Shown piece by piece: positions 43,506 through 52,269 of a stretch of 64,000 nt of DNA; the first letter of the stretch is position 1; each line of letters starts with the position of its first letter. The stretch is taken from assembly GCF_000620045.1 (NCBI RefSeq), contig NZ_JHVH01000014.1:1-64000 (forward strand), written 5' to 3'. The translations under genes and the position numbers were made by a program. The notes below the pieces were generated by a model. That model searched no databases. It was not told the DNA's origin and saw nothing but the letters and a program-made list of their open reading frames with translations. This DNA comes from Halomonas halodenitrificans DSM 735. Lineage in GTDB: Bacteria > Pseudomonadota > Gammaproteobacteria > Pseudomonadales > Halomonadaceae.

Positions 43506-44143
43506 TCAAGGGGCTTATGCAACAGCACCACGTCGGCGGCGGGAAACTCGATGCCAAGCTCGAGTTCATCGGCCAGCCAGCGAAAGCTGGCCTCGCTGAA
43601 GAAGCTCACATGGGTCGGGTCGAGAATGTAATGCCATTGTGTGAAGGCGGCGTGGTCGGTGAACCGCTTGGTCATCAACCCTAACCAGCCGCCGGGCCGT
43701 AGCCGAGCGGCGAGTCGCGCCAGCTCCCTGCCGGGAGAAAAGAGGTGCTCGACCACCTCGGTGGCGGTGATGAAATCATAGGTATGCTCGAGTACCGACG
43801 AGTCGGGCGCATAGAAGGGATCGTAGATGGCCATGGAATGGCCAGCCTCCTCGAACATCACCGACAGCGTCGGCCCCGGTCCGGCCCCGAAGTCGAGTCC
43901 ACAGGTCCCGTCGGAAAGGCGCTCGCGTAGCGGCTCGAACAGCCGCGACAGGAAGCGGCGATAGCCGGGGTCGTCCGGCGTGTTCTCGTGCTGGTCATAC
44001 ACCGCCCGCTCCGCCTCGGGGGCAAGCCGGAAGGCCGGCGGTACGAACACCAGCGCGCAACGCCTGCAGCAATGATACTCGCGCCGCGTATCCCGGTGGT
44101 AGAAGGCGGTATCCACGGATGTGCATAGCGGGCAGGTCGGCAT
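43502..44143 (-). CDS. Class I SAM-dependent methyltransferase with N-terminal Cys cluster
   Basis: The 213 residues start with a likely zinc-binding knuckle (CPLC ... CCRRCALVFV) and continue with a Rossmann methyltransferase: CGLDFGAGPGPTLSVM (SAM motif I), YDFITATEVVEHLFSPGREL (post-I and motif II), LRPGGWLGLMT. This is the Methyltransf_11/23 type. The target is unknown. The ATG at 44143 is chosen because family members begin with the Cys knuckle and GAGGATAC precedes it. Base composition returns to the G+C-rich average here. Confidence 0.82.
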   Translation of the reverse strand: MPTCPLCTSVDTAFYHRDTRREYHCCRRCALVFVPPAFRLAPEAERAVYDQHENTPDDPGYRRFLSRLFEPLRERLSDGTCGLDFGAGPGPTLSVMFEEAGHSMAIYDPFYAPDSSVLEHTYDFITATEVVEHLFSPGRELARLAARLRPGGWLGLMTKRFTDHAAFTQWHYILDPTHVSFFSEASFRWLADELELGIEFPAADVVLLHKPLD

Positions 44144-44190
44144 CCATCGTATCCTCTGGGGCAACATCCCCATTCTCCAAGGAGAGACGA

Positions 44191-44598
44191 ATGCTGTCAG
44201 GTCTGGATCATCTGGTCATCACCGTGACCGATATTTCCCGTGCGGTCGACTTCTACTCTCGCGTGCTGGGGCTCGAGGTGCGCTACCGCGACCGCGAACG
44301 CGTCGATCTGATCCTCGGCGACCTGGCCCTACGCCTGCACTGGACCGCTACCGATATCGAGCCCCGCGCCGGCACCCCCACACCCGGCAGCCTCGACCTC
44401 TGCCTGCGCAGCCTGCTCCCCCTGGACGAGGTGGCGCGTCACTTGCAAGCACTGGACGTGGAGATCGAGCTGGGGCCGGTAGAGTGCCAGGGCGCCAATG
44501 GCAAGCTCGAATCCCTCTACCTGCGCGACCCGGACGGCAACCTGCTGGAGATCAGCCGGCCGCTGCGTCCTGCCTCCGAGGCCGACGAGACCCCTTGA
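44191..44598 (+). CDS. VOC-family protein (glyoxalase-like)
   Basis: The 135 residues form two VOC half-domains: SGLDHLVITVTDISRAVDFY (metal His) with YRDRERVDLILGDLALRLHW, and a second half ending YLRDPDGNLLEIS (metal Glu). The arrangement resembles bacterial virulence/extradiol-like VOC proteins of unknown substrate. AAGGAGAGACG precedes the ATG. It diverges from the methyltransferase gene. Confidence 0.88.
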   Translation: MLSGLDHLVITVTDISRAVDFYSRVLGLEVRYRDRERVDLILGDLALRLHWTATDIEPRAGTPTPGSLDLCLRSLLPLDEVARHLQALDVEIELGPVECQGANGKLESLYLRDPDGNLLEISRPLRPASEADETP

Positions 44599-44683
44599 TG
44601 GTCTCGACGGTGGCATTGTCGCCCTCGCCGGGTATCATGTAACTGTCTACTTTCCCAAACCGAACCAGGACCTTGGTCTACGC

Positions 44684-45076
44684 ATGAGCGACAACCTGCA
44701 CAACGACGACCCGCATCGTGAAAACATAATCATCGAGAGCCCCGAGCCGGTCGACACGACGCTGCCCATGGTCATCTATGCCCTCTATCTGGCAAGCATC
44801 ATCACCGGTGGACTGACCGCTCTAGTGGGCGTGGTCATTGCCTATGTCTACCGTGGCAAGGGCCCGGAATGGCTCGACCAGCATTACCGCTATCAGATTC
44901 GTACCTTCTGGATCGGCATGCTCTATTTCGGCCTGGCCGCCGTGCTGATGTTCGTGCTGATCGGCTTCGCGTTATGGCTGGTGGCCGTCGTGTGGCTGGT
45001 GATCCGCTGCGTCAAGGGCTTCAAGGGGCTCCAGGAGAAGCGTTCTCCCGAAAACGTGGACACCTGGCTGGTCTAA
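44684..45076 (+). CDS. DUF4870-type membrane protein
   Basis: The 130 residues have a polar N-terminal tail (SDNLHNDDPHRENIII), three hydrophobic segments (about 38-60, 75-98, 97-115) and a conserved HYRYQIRTFWIG stretch between the second and third, which marks DUF4870-like small membrane proteins. Function is unknown. The ribosome site (CAGGACC) is weak. It lies four bases before the acyltransferase gene, suggesting one transcript. Confidence 0.75.
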   Translation: MSDNLHNDDPHRENIIIESPEPVDTTLPMVIYALYLASIITGGLTALVGVVIAYVYRGKGPEWLDQHYRYQIRTFWIGMLYFGLAAVLMFVLIGFALWLVAVVWLVIRCVKGFKGLQEKRSPENVDTWLV

Positions 45077-45080
45077 CGCC

Positions 45081-46010
45081 ATGGCCACACCGCCTTCCCG
45101 TACGAGCACTATCCAGGCTCGCGCCATCAAGATGCTGTGGCGTTCCCTGGCCGGCCGAGGCCCTGGCACCCTGTGGCGACTCGCCCGCCTGATCGGCCCG
45201 CTGGTGCACCGCTTCAGCCGCCGCGAGCGCGAGGTGACCGAGACCAACCTGGTCCAGGTCTATCCGGACATGGGCGCTGCCGAGCGACGCCGGCTCGCCG
45301 GTGACAGCTTGACCCACTCCGCCGCCACCATGCTCGAGATCGGCTTCGCCTGGATGGGCGAGCCCGAGCGCGTCGAATCCTCCCTGCTGGCCATCCATGG
45401 CCGCGAGCTGCTCGACGAGGCGCGCGCCGAGGGTCGCGGTGTCATCGTGCTGGCGCCTCACTTCGGCAATTGGGAGATCCTCAACTTCTGGCTCTCCAGC
45501 CACTTCCCCTTTACCGCCATGTACGAACCGCCCAAGATCGGCGAGCTCGACGCCGTGACCCGCGCCGGCCGCGAGCGCATGGGGGCGAGCCTGGTCCCGA
45601 CCAACCCCCGCGGTGTGGCGGCCCTGCTCAAGGCGCTGAAGCGCAGCGAGGCGATCGGTATCCTGCCCGACCAGGAGCCGAGCTGGGGCAGCGGCGTCTT
45701 CGCTCCCTTCTTCGGACGCCCCGCCTATACCGCAACTCTGCTGCCCAAGCTCGTCGCCCGCACCGAGGCCCGCGTGGTCACCGGGGTGGCGCGACGCCTA
45801 CCCGGCCGGGGCTTCGAGATTCACTTCCTGGCGGCCGATGAGCGCGTCTATTCCGCCGACGAAGTGACGTCCGCCACCGGCGTCAATGCCTGTGTCGAGG
45901 CAGCCATCGCCCTGGACCCCGCCCAGTACCAGTGGGAGTACAAGCGTTATCGCAAGGTAATCCAGGAGCAGGAAGGGCATCCCGACCACCGTCGCTTCCG
46001 GATCTACTGA
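45081..46010 (+). CDS. Lipid A lauroyl/myristoyl acyltransferase (LpxL/HtrB family)
   Basis: This 309-residue enzyme adds a secondary acyl chain to lipid A at the inner membrane. The catalytic HX4E motif is H127-E132 in LAPHFGNWE. The family segments LLPDQEPSWGSGVFAPFFGRP (given here in parts: ILPDQEPSWG and FAPFFGRPA) and QYQWEYKRYRK are present. It has no fused domains. Which position it acylates cannot be told from sequence. It probably shares a transcript with the DUF4870 gene. Confidence 0.9.
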   Translation: MATPPSRTSTIQARAIKMLWRSLAGRGPGTLWRLARLIGPLVHRFSRREREVTETNLVQVYPDMGAAERRRLAGDSLTHSAATMLEIGFAWMGEPERVESSLLAIHGRELLDEARAEGRGVIVLAPHFGNWEILNFWLSSHFPFTAMYEPPKIGELDAVTRAGRERMGASLVPTNPRGVAALLKALKRSEAIGILPDQEPSWGSGVFAPFFGRPAYTATLLPKLVARTEARVVTGVARRLPGRGFEIHFLAADERVYSADEVTSATGVNACVEAAIALDPAQYQWEYKRYRKVIQEQEGHPDHRRFRIY

Positions 46011-46133
46011 CGCCGGATCGACTCAGGCCGAACCGGCTGATGCCACGGTCTGAGCCCGCCTAGCGCCTGGCACCTCACGAAACGTAGCGGAACTCTTGCC
46101 GAGGATGTGAGCCTAATCTGCAGGCACCAGGGT

Positions 46134-46165
46134 CATATAACGAAGCCATATAGCGAATTCATATA
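46134..46165 (+). promoter_or_regulatory. Three phased CATATA repeats upstream of opgG
   Basis: CATATA occurs at 46134, 46147 and 46160, exactly 13 bases apart, within the larger pattern (T/C)CATATA(A/G)CGAA(G/T). The repeats lie about 90-120 bases before the opgG start. Equal spacing suggests a cooperative regulator binding similar faces of DNA. No regulator gene is adjacent. Confidence 0.5.
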
Positions 46166-46252
46166 ACAACGATCCACCCTGGGGCATCACATTCTTCTCC
46201 TGGCCCGGCCTGCGCAGGGAATGCCGGCGGGATAACAGAGAGAGAGCTGCAG

Positions 46253-47809
46253 GTGAAGACGACACTGCAACGCTTAAGCCTTGCATTGCCGCTGGCCCTG
46301 GCCTTGGCCCTGACAAAGAATGCCTCGGCAGCAACGCAAGGCGAGTTATTCGACCAGATCACCGACCGGGCTCGACAGCTCGCCGCCGAGCCCTATCAGG
46401 AGCCCGAGCCGTCACTGCCCACCGAGCTGGTAGAGATGGGATACGACCAATATCGGGAGATCCGCTTTCGCCCGGACCAGGCTATCTGGAAGGACGAGGG
46501 GCTCTTCGAGGTACAGCTGTTTCATCCCGGCTTCCTCTATACCGAGCCCGTACGCCTGAACCTGGTCGATGACCAGGGAGAGGTGTCCCCCCTGCCTTTT
46601 CGCCAGGAACGGTTCCGTTATGACGGCGACGCTTCCCCGCTTGCCGAGCTTCCCCTCGACGACATCGGCCATGCCGGTTTTCGCCTGCACTATCCGCTAA
46701 ACAGTGGTGAATACCGCGACGAATTTGCGGTATTCCTCGGCGCCAGTTACTTCCGCCTGACAGGGCGAGAGCAAGGCTACGGGCTCTCGACACGCGGACT
46801 CGCCATCGACACCGCCACCCCCCATGGCGAGGAATTCCCGGCGTTTCGTGAGTTCTGGCTGGTGAAGCCCGGCCCGGACGATACCCGGATGACCATCCTT
46901 GCCTTGCTCGACAGCCCCTCGGTGGCCGGCGCCTACCGCTTTGATATCCGTCCCGGGGAGGACACCATAGTCGATACCGAGGCGCGACTGTTCGCCCGCG
47001 AGACAATCGAGAAACTCGGCATTGCGCCACTCACCAGCATGTACCTGCATGGTGAGGTCGGCCGCCACCCCGACGACGACTTTCGCCCCAGGGTCCACGA
47101 CTCCAGTGGCCTGGCCATGCAGACCGGCGAAGGTGAATGGATCTGGCGGCCGCTGAACAACCCGGAGAACCTCAGGCTTTCTCGCCTCCAGGACCAGGCC
47201 CCTGGAGGCTTCGGGCTGATCCAGCGCCAACGTGACTTTCAGGCCTTCCTGGATACCGAAGCGCATTATGAACGCCGCCCCAGCCAGTGGGTACAGCCAC
47301 TGGAAGCATGGGGGCCGGGGAGCGTGGAACTGGTCGAGATCCCCAGTCAAAGCGAAACCAACGACAATATCACCGCCTACTGGGTGCCCGAGCAGTCGCT
47401 CGCCGCCGGCGAGGCTCGCACCTATCGCTATCGGACCCACACCTTCGCCGCCGTGCCCCCCGGGCAAGAGGTAGCGCGGGTGCTGCGCACTCGTCAGGGC
47501 TGGGCGGCGGTTCCCGGCCAGGAAAACCCGCCGCCCCACAGCCGTCGACAGTTCGTGGTCGACTTCCATGGCGGCGAGCTGTCGAGCCTCGCTGCGAGTC
47601 AACCGGTCGAGCTGTCACTGGAAAGCTCGAGTGGCGAAATCCTCGACCCTCGGGTAGAGCGTCTTCCGGGGGGCGAGGCATGGCGCGCCACCTTTCGCCT
47701 GGCCCCCGATAAGGACCAGCCGGCCGACATGCGCCTGTTTTTGACCCTGAATCAACACCGCCTGACGGAAACCTGGAACTATGTCTGGTACCCCGATGCG
47801 CTCCGCTGA
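46253..47809 (+). CDS. opgG: Glucan biosynthesis protein OpgG (MdoG)
   Basis: The 518 residues start from a GTG with GAGAGAG before it. A signal peptide ends at about NASA|ATQG (26). The body matches the periplasmic OpgG protein: VEMGYDQYREIRFRPDQAIW, GYGLSTRGLAIDTA, YLHGEVGRHPDDDFRP, WVQPLEAWGPGSVELVEIP. OpgG is needed to build osmoregulated periplasmic glucan, probably adding or shaping the branches. It overlaps the opgH start by 14-29 bases, so the two are coupled. Confidence 0.95.
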   Translation: MKTTLQRLSLALPLALALALTKNASAATQGELFDQITDRARQLAAEPYQEPEPSLPTELVEMGYDQYREIRFRPDQAIWKDEGLFEVQLFHPGFLYTEPVRLNLVDDQGEVSPLPFRQERFRYDGDASPLAELPLDDIGHAGFRLHYPLNSGEYRDEFAVFLGASYFRLTGREQGYGLSTRGLAIDTATPHGEEFPAFREFWLVKPGPDDTRMTILALLDSPSVAGAYRFDIRPGEDTIVDTEARLFARETIEKLGIAPLTSMYLHGEVGRHPDDDFRPRVHDSSGLAMQTGEGEWIWRPLNNPENLRLSRLQDQAPGGFGLIQRQRDFQAFLDTEAHYERRPSQWVQPLEAWGPGSVELVEIPSQSETNDNITAYWVPEQSLAAGEARTYRYRTHTFAAVPPGQEVARVLRTRQGWAAVPGQENPPPHSRRQFVVDFHGGELSSLAASQPVELSLESSSGEILDPRVERLPGGEAWRATFRLAPDKDQPADMRLFLTLNQHRLTETWNYVWYPDALR

Positions 47810-49742
47810 TCCCTGCTCCCCGGCCGACTCGACACCGCCGCCCTGGCGCGGGACGCGCCGCCTGCTCTTTGCCCTGCTCTTCGCGGGGACCGTCGCCCTG
47901 GGTGTCTGGGCCATGTTTCGGATCCTGATCGTGGGGGGTGTGTCTCCCCTGGAGCTCATCATCCTGGGGCTATTCACGATCACCTTTGGCTGGATCACCA
48001 TCGCCTTCTGGAGTGCGGTGATCGGCTTCATACTGACGCTAACCCGTCGCGACCCGGTAGCCCTGTCGAGACGCCGGTCGGTGGCTTCCCCCTCCGGCAC
48101 TCGGTCGCGAACCGTCTTGGCCATGCCGATCCACAATGAGGACGTGGCCCGGGTGGTCGCCGGCCTGGAGGCCACCTGCCGCGACCTGCCCAATGACGCC
48201 CCCGAGCGGCAGATCGAGGCCTTTATACTCAGTGACAGCACCGACGACGCCATCATCGCCGACGAGACGGCCCAGGTAGCCGCCCTCCAGGCACGGCTGG
48301 CCAGGCAGTGCGACGTGCATTATCGCCATCGCAACAGCAACGTCGGCCGCAAGGCCGGCAACCTGGCCGAGTTCTGCCAACGCTGGGGCCGCCGCTACGA
48401 TTTCATGCTGGTATTGGATGCCGATAGCCTGATGACCGGCGCCAGCATCGTCTCGTTGATCGATGCCATGCAGGCCAATCCACGCCTGGGGCTGCTGCAA
48501 ACGGTGCCGATCCCGGTGCGTCAGGACAGCCTGTTCGGTCGCGCCAACCAGCTGGCTGCCTCTCTTTATGCGCCCATGCTGGCGGCGGGATTAAGCTTCT
48601 GGCACGCCGATGCCGCCAACTACTTTGGCCATAACGCCATCCTGCGAACCCGAGCCTTCATGGAAAGCTGTGGGCTGCCCGACTTGCCGGGCGACCCGCC
48701 ACTGGGGGGCGAAATCCTTAGCCATGACTTTGTCGAAGCCGCCTTGCTGCGCCGGGCCGGCTGGCAGGTCCAGATGCAGACCGACCTCGCCGGCAGCTAC
48801 GAGGAAATGCCCAGCCACCTGCTCGACTTCGCCAAGCGCGACCGACGCTGGGTTCAGGGTAACCTCCAGCATCTGCGCCTGCTCTTCGGGCGAGGCCTGC
48901 ACGCCATGAGCCGCCTGCATTTCCTGTTCGGCGCCCTGGCCTACATCGCCTCGCTGATCTGGCTGGGGATCCTGGCGGTCAGCACGGCAGACGCCCTGAC
49001 CCGCGCCCTCACCGAGCCGAACTTCTTTACCTCCGGTGCCCAACTATTCCCCGACTGGCCCCTCGCCCCTCCCCCCCTGATCATGCCTCTGTTGGCCGGC
49101 ACCCTGGCCATGCTGCTGATGCCCAAGGTGCTGGGGCTGATACTGGCACTGAGGCGACGTCCTGCGGAGTTCGGCGGGCGCTCTCGTCTCGCGGCCAGCG
49201 TGCTGTTGGAAGCCCTCTTCGCCATGCTGATCGCGCCCATGATGATGATATTTCACAGTCGATTCGTCATCGGCGTGCTCGGCGGACGCACCGTGGCCTG
49301 GGATCCTCAGTCGCGCGAGGGGCGCGCCGTTCCCTGGCAAGAGGCCTGGCGTCATACCTGGCAGGCGACCCTGGTCGGGCTGCTCTGGGCCGTCATTACC
49401 TGGTGGTACACCCCCGTCTTCTTCTGGTGGCTGACACCGGTATGGCTGGGACTCCTGCTGTCCGCGCCGCTGGTGCGCTGGAGCAGCAGCCTGACCCTGG
49501 GGCATGCACTGCGCCGCGCCGGCCTGCTGCTGGTGCCCAGCGAGACGCACCCTCCCGTGGTCCTTCGCGAGCTGGCGAGACAACCAGCCGCGACCGGTCA
49601 GGCCTCCCTTGTGCCACCACCGGAAGAGCTTCCCGACGAGATGCCGATACAGTCCTTCTCGGCGTTCGACCACCAGGCCTCGCGATACACGGAGAGGCAT
49701 AACACACCGGCCCGCCGCCGAAAGGTGGCAAGGAAACGCTAG
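47796..49742 (+). CDS. opgH: Glucan glucosyltransferase OpgH (MdoH)
   Basis: This inner-membrane GT2 glucosyltransferase makes the beta-1,2 backbone of periplasmic glucan from UDP-glucose. Catalytic motifs are FILSDSTDD, VLDADSLM, LSHDFVEAALLRRAGW and the QxxRW-like RRWVQGNLQH. About eight membrane segments flank the cytoplasmic catalytic domain: two N-terminal and six after residue 380. The start may be 47796 or the upstream in-frame ATG at 47781; both overlap opgG. At about 650 residues it is shorter than E. coli OpgH (about 850), mainly at the N-terminus. Confidence 0.94.
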   Translation: MRSADPCSPADSTPPPWRGTRRLLFALLFAGTVALGVWAMFRILIVGGVSPLELIILGLFTITFGWITIAFWSAVIGFILTLTRRDPVALSRRRSVASPSGTRSRTVLAMPIHNEDVARVVAGLEATCRDLPNDAPERQIEAFILSDSTDDAIIADETAQVAALQARLARQCDVHYRHRNSNVGRKAGNLAEFCQRWGRRYDFMLVLDADSLMTGASIVSLIDAMQANPRLGLLQTVPIPVRQDSLFGRANQLAASLYAPMLAAGLSFWHADAANYFGHNAILRTRAFMESCGLPDLPGDPPLGGEILSHDFVEAALLRRAGWQVQMQTDLAGSYEEMPSHLLDFAKRDRRWVQGNLQHLRLLFGRGLHAMSRLHFLFGALAYIASLIWLGILAVSTADALTRALTEPNFFTSGAQLFPDWPLAPPPLIMPLLAGTLAMLLMPKVLGLILALRRRPAEFGGRSRLAASVLLEALFAMLIAPMMMIFHSRFVIGVLGGRTVAWDPQSREGRAVPWQEAWRHTWQATLVGLLWAVITWWYTPVFFWWLTPVWLGLLLSAPLVRWSSSLTLGHALRRAGLLLVPSETHPPVVLRELARQPAATGQASLVPPPEELPDEMPIQSFSAFDHQASRYTERHNTPARRRKVARKR

Positions 49743-49761
49743 GGTGCTAGAGTAGAAGGCT

Positions 49762-49876
49762 CGCTTGACGGGGTGCCGGTGGAGCCGGCTGAGATCGCCA
49801 TATGACAGTCCATCATTGTCATCACGGCGAAGCCCGTTGAACCTGATCCGGCTAGTACCGGCGTAGGGATCAAGCG
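49762..49876 (+). promoter_or_regulatory. TPP riboswitch (THI element)
   Basis: The conserved core GGGGTGCC...GGCTGAGA and CCCGTTGAACCTGATCCGG...TAGGGA matches the thiamine pyrophosphate riboswitch. The P1 helix is CGCTTGA (49762-49768) with TCAAGCG (49870-49876), a perfect 7-bp pair. An optional P3a insert (atatgacagtccatcattgtcat) is present. It controls tenA 75 bases downstream. Confidence 0.95.
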
Positions 49877-49919
49877 GTAGCATGGCCACTTCCTGCCCCC
49901 TACCCGTCCCTGCGCCCCA

Positions 49920-49945
49920 CTCCGGATCACCTTCCCTGACCGGAG
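49920..49945 (+). promoter_or_regulatory. Hairpin masking the tenA Shine-Dalgarno, riboswitch expression platform
   Basis: CTCCGG at 49920-49925 can pair with CCGGAG at 49940-49945, which contains most of the tenA ribosome site GGAGG. No T-run terminator is seen between the riboswitch and the gene. Control is therefore probably translational: when TPP binds, the site is masked (inference). Confidence 0.5.
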
Positions 49946-49950
49946 GCATG

Positions 49951-50619
49951 ATGAGCTACCAGTTTGACGACCTGACCCAGGCTTGCCACGACGACTGGCG
50001 CGCCTATATCGAACACGACTTCGTGCGTCAGCTGGCCGCCGGCACCCTGCCGGATGAGGCGTTTCGTCACTACCTGAAGCAGGACTATCTGTTTCTGATC
50101 CATTTCGGGCGCGCCTACGCCCTGGCCGTCTACAAGAGCCGCGACATCACCGAGCTGCGCCATGGCCTCGAGGGCCTCAAGACCATCATCGATGTCGAGC
50201 TTGGCCTGCACATTGACTACTGTCGTGAATGGGGCATCTCGGAGGCCGACCTGGCCGGCTTGCCGGAAGCCAGGGCGACCATGGCCTATACCCGCTATGT
50301 ACTGGATACCGGCAACCGCGGCGACCTGCTCGATATGCACGTGGCCCTGGCGCCCTGCCTGGTGGGCTATGGCGCCATCTCCCGGTGGCAGGCCAAGCAG
50401 CCCTTCACCGTACGCGGAGACGCCAACCCCTTCGAAAAATGGCTGCAGATGTATGCAAGTGACGAGTTCCAGGCCGCCATGCACGACGAGATCGCCTGGC
50501 TCGATGCCCGCCTGGCCGACGTCACGCCCGAGCGTTTCGCCCAGCTGACCACCATCTTCCGTGATGCCACTCGCCTGGAGATCGACTTCTGGCAGATGGG
50601 GCTCGACCAGAGCCTCTAA
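49951..50619 (+). CDS. tenA: Thiaminase II-type aminopyrimidine aminohydrolase TenA
   Basis: The 222-residue helical enzyme hydrolyses amino-pyrimidine thiamine breakdown products for salvage. Active-site features are visible: Cys in LAPCLVGYGAI and the near-terminal Glu in RLEIDFWQMG. The HYLKQDYLFLIHFGRAYALAV and GLKTIIDVELGLHIDYCREWG stretches are typical. ATG at 49951 lies four bases after GGAGG; an in-frame ATG directly before it (49948) and one at 49882 are less suitable. No other thiamine gene follows, so this is a solo riboswitch-controlled salvage gene. Confidence 0.93.
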   Translation: MSYQFDDLTQACHDDWRAYIEHDFVRQLAAGTLPDEAFRHYLKQDYLFLIHFGRAYALAVYKSRDITELRHGLEGLKTIIDVELGLHIDYCREWGISEADLAGLPEARATMAYTRYVLDTGNRGDLLDMHVALAPCLVGYGAISRWQAKQPFTVRGDANPFEKWLQMYASDEFQAAMHDEIAWLDARLADVTPERFAQLTTIFRDATRLEIDFWQMGLDQSL

Positions 50620-50650
50620 GGCCTTCGCCTTCCTCCACGTCCATGATGCA

Positions 50651-50682
50651 GAGTGCCCCGCTGCCTGGGCAGCGGGGCACTC
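50651..50682. terminator. Perfect 15-bp bidirectional terminator after tenA
   Basis: GAGTGCCCCGCTGCC pairs with GGCAGCGGGGCACTC around a TG loop, between convergent tenA and the outer-membrane protein gene. TCCTTAT follows on the plus side. Confidence 0.78.
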
Positions 50683-50707
50683 CTTATCCGGCTCGTATCA
50701 GTCACGC

Positions 50708-51208
50708 TCAGAAACGATAGCGCACCCCTACGCTGGCCGCGTCGAAGGTATATTGATCTTCGTCCAGATAGCGAATGTAGTCGGCACCCAGGGACACATT
50801 GGGCGCCACATCGAATTCGGCACCGGCGCCGTAGGAGAAGCCGGATTCACTATCGACATCACCGTCCACCTCGGTCATGCCGGCCAGGCCATAGAGGCGG
50901 AACTCCTGGGAGACCGGCAGGATGCCCTTGGCATAGAGGCCCACCAGGGAGTCCAGTTCGACGGCGCCATCGGAGCCGCCACCCCCCAGATGGCCTTCCA
51001 CGGCGAGGTAATCATTGAACTGCAGGCCGCCGTTGACCCGCAGGCCCACGCTATCACGGCTATCGGCAGGGCCATCGGGCTCGAGCTCCCAGAACATGGC
51101 GTCACCGCCCACATAGCCCTGGGGATAAACGAGCTGCTGAGCCTGGGCGGCGGTTGCACCGGCGGCAAGAAAGACGGAAGTCACAGCGGCGATGGTAAGA
51201 GTCTTCAT
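50708..51208 (-). CDS. Small outer-membrane beta-barrel protein
   Basis: The 166 residues have a signal peptide (MKTLTIAAVTSVFLAAGATAAQA, shown here by its ends: MKTLTIAAV and TAAQA|QQ) followed by alternating amphipathic strands and a C-terminal F (VGVRYRF), the mark of outer-membrane barrels. It resembles YfaZ/OmpX-like small porin-family proteins of 8 strands. AAGGAG precedes the ATG at 51208. No specific function is known. Confidence 0.8.
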   Translation of the reverse strand: MKTLTIAAVTSVFLAAGATAAQAQQLVYPQGYVGGDAMFWELEPDGPADSRDSVGLRVNGGLQFNDYLAVEGHLGGGGSDGAVELDSLVGLYAKGILPVSQEFRLYGLAGMTEVDGDVDSESGFSYGAGAEFDVAPNVSLGADYIRYLDEDQYTFDAASVGVRYRF

Positions 51209-51394
51209 GGCGCACTCCTTATTAATGAACACTGTTTCCTAACACCAACAAGTGTGCTCGCTCTACGACGATGTATCAAGTGACAAATGTGCAAAGTTCC
51301 ACTACGCGACGTCGGCGAATGACGACATACCGTTGCCAGCACCTCCCCGCTATACTGATTTTTCAGGGTCTTCGACGCCGGAAAGGATTCAGGA

Positions 51395-52261
51395 ATGCGC
51401 CACTGGTTGATTGCCAACACGAAAGCCGGCGGCGGCGACCGCGGGGCCGACTTCTGGGCGCCGCGCCTCGAGCGTGCCGGTATCACGCCTCTGCGGGTAC
51501 GCGACCTGGCCGGGGAGAACTGGGACAAGGACCTCGAGGCCGGCGATATCGTGCTGGTCGCCGGCGGCGACGGCAGCGTCAACCGGGCCGCCCGGGCATG
51601 CCTCGAGCGTGGCGCCATTCTCGGCATACTGCCCTCCGGCACCGCCAACGACTTCGCCCGTAACCTCAACCTGCCGGAAGCCCCGGACGCCCTCTGCCGG
51701 GTGATGGCCAGAGCCCGGGTAGAGCGAGTCGATGTCGGCTGGCTCGATGACCAACTGTTTCTTAACGTGGTGCATATCGGTCTCGGCACCCTGCCCACCA
51801 CCCAGGCCTCCACGCGTCTCAAGCGCTGGCTCGGCCGCTTCAGCTATGCCGCCATGCTGCCGCAGCTGAGGCGCCTGGGGCTCATGCGTGGTTTCACGGC
51901 CAGCATCGAGACGGATAACCAGCGCAGCGAAGAGCGCTGGCTATCCTTGGCCATTGCCTCGGGGTCCTTCTTCGGCGGCGGAACCCGGGTACCCGGCGCC
52001 TCGCCGCGCAACGGCAAACTGACCCTCGTCGCCGTGCGTCCCCGACCCTGGTGGCAGCTGCTGCGCACCTTCCTGGTCACACGCCTGAGCGGCAAGACGC
52101 CAGCAGATGACGACAGCGTGCTGCAGGTCAACACAGCCGCCTGCCGAATCCAGATGACGTCCAGGCGCCGAGTGACCGCCGACGGCGATCTGCTGGGGAA
52201 AGTCAGCGAACTACAGGCCCGCATCGACAAGGATGCCCTACGGGTGATTACCGGCAGCTGA
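51395..52261 (+). CDS. YegS/DgkB-type lipid kinase
   Basis: The 288 residues belong to the diacylglycerol kinase catalytic-domain family. The nucleotide-binding motif is VLVAGGDGSVNRAAR (GGDGS at 57-61) and GILPSGTANDFARNL follows at about 79. The C-terminal half is the beta-rich substrate domain (NVVHIGLGTLPTTQ, GGGTRVPGASPRNGKLTL). It would phosphorylate a lipid such as diacylglycerol or phosphatidylglycerol; the precise one is unknown. It converges on a DMT-transporter gene 8 bases away. Confidence 0.87.
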   Translation: MRHWLIANTKAGGGDRGADFWAPRLERAGITPLRVRDLAGENWDKDLEAGDIVLVAGGDGSVNRAARACLERGAILGILPSGTANDFARNLNLPEAPDALCRVMARARVERVDVGWLDDQLFLNVVHIGLGTLPTTQASTRLKRWLGRFSYAAMLPQLRRLGLMRGFTASIETDNQRSEERWLSLAIASGSFFGGGTRVPGASPRNGKLTLVAVRPRPWWQLLRTFLVTRLSGKTPADDDSVLQVNTAACRIQMTSRRRVTADGDLLGKVSELQARIDKDALRVITGS

Positions 52262-52269
52262 CAGGCCCC

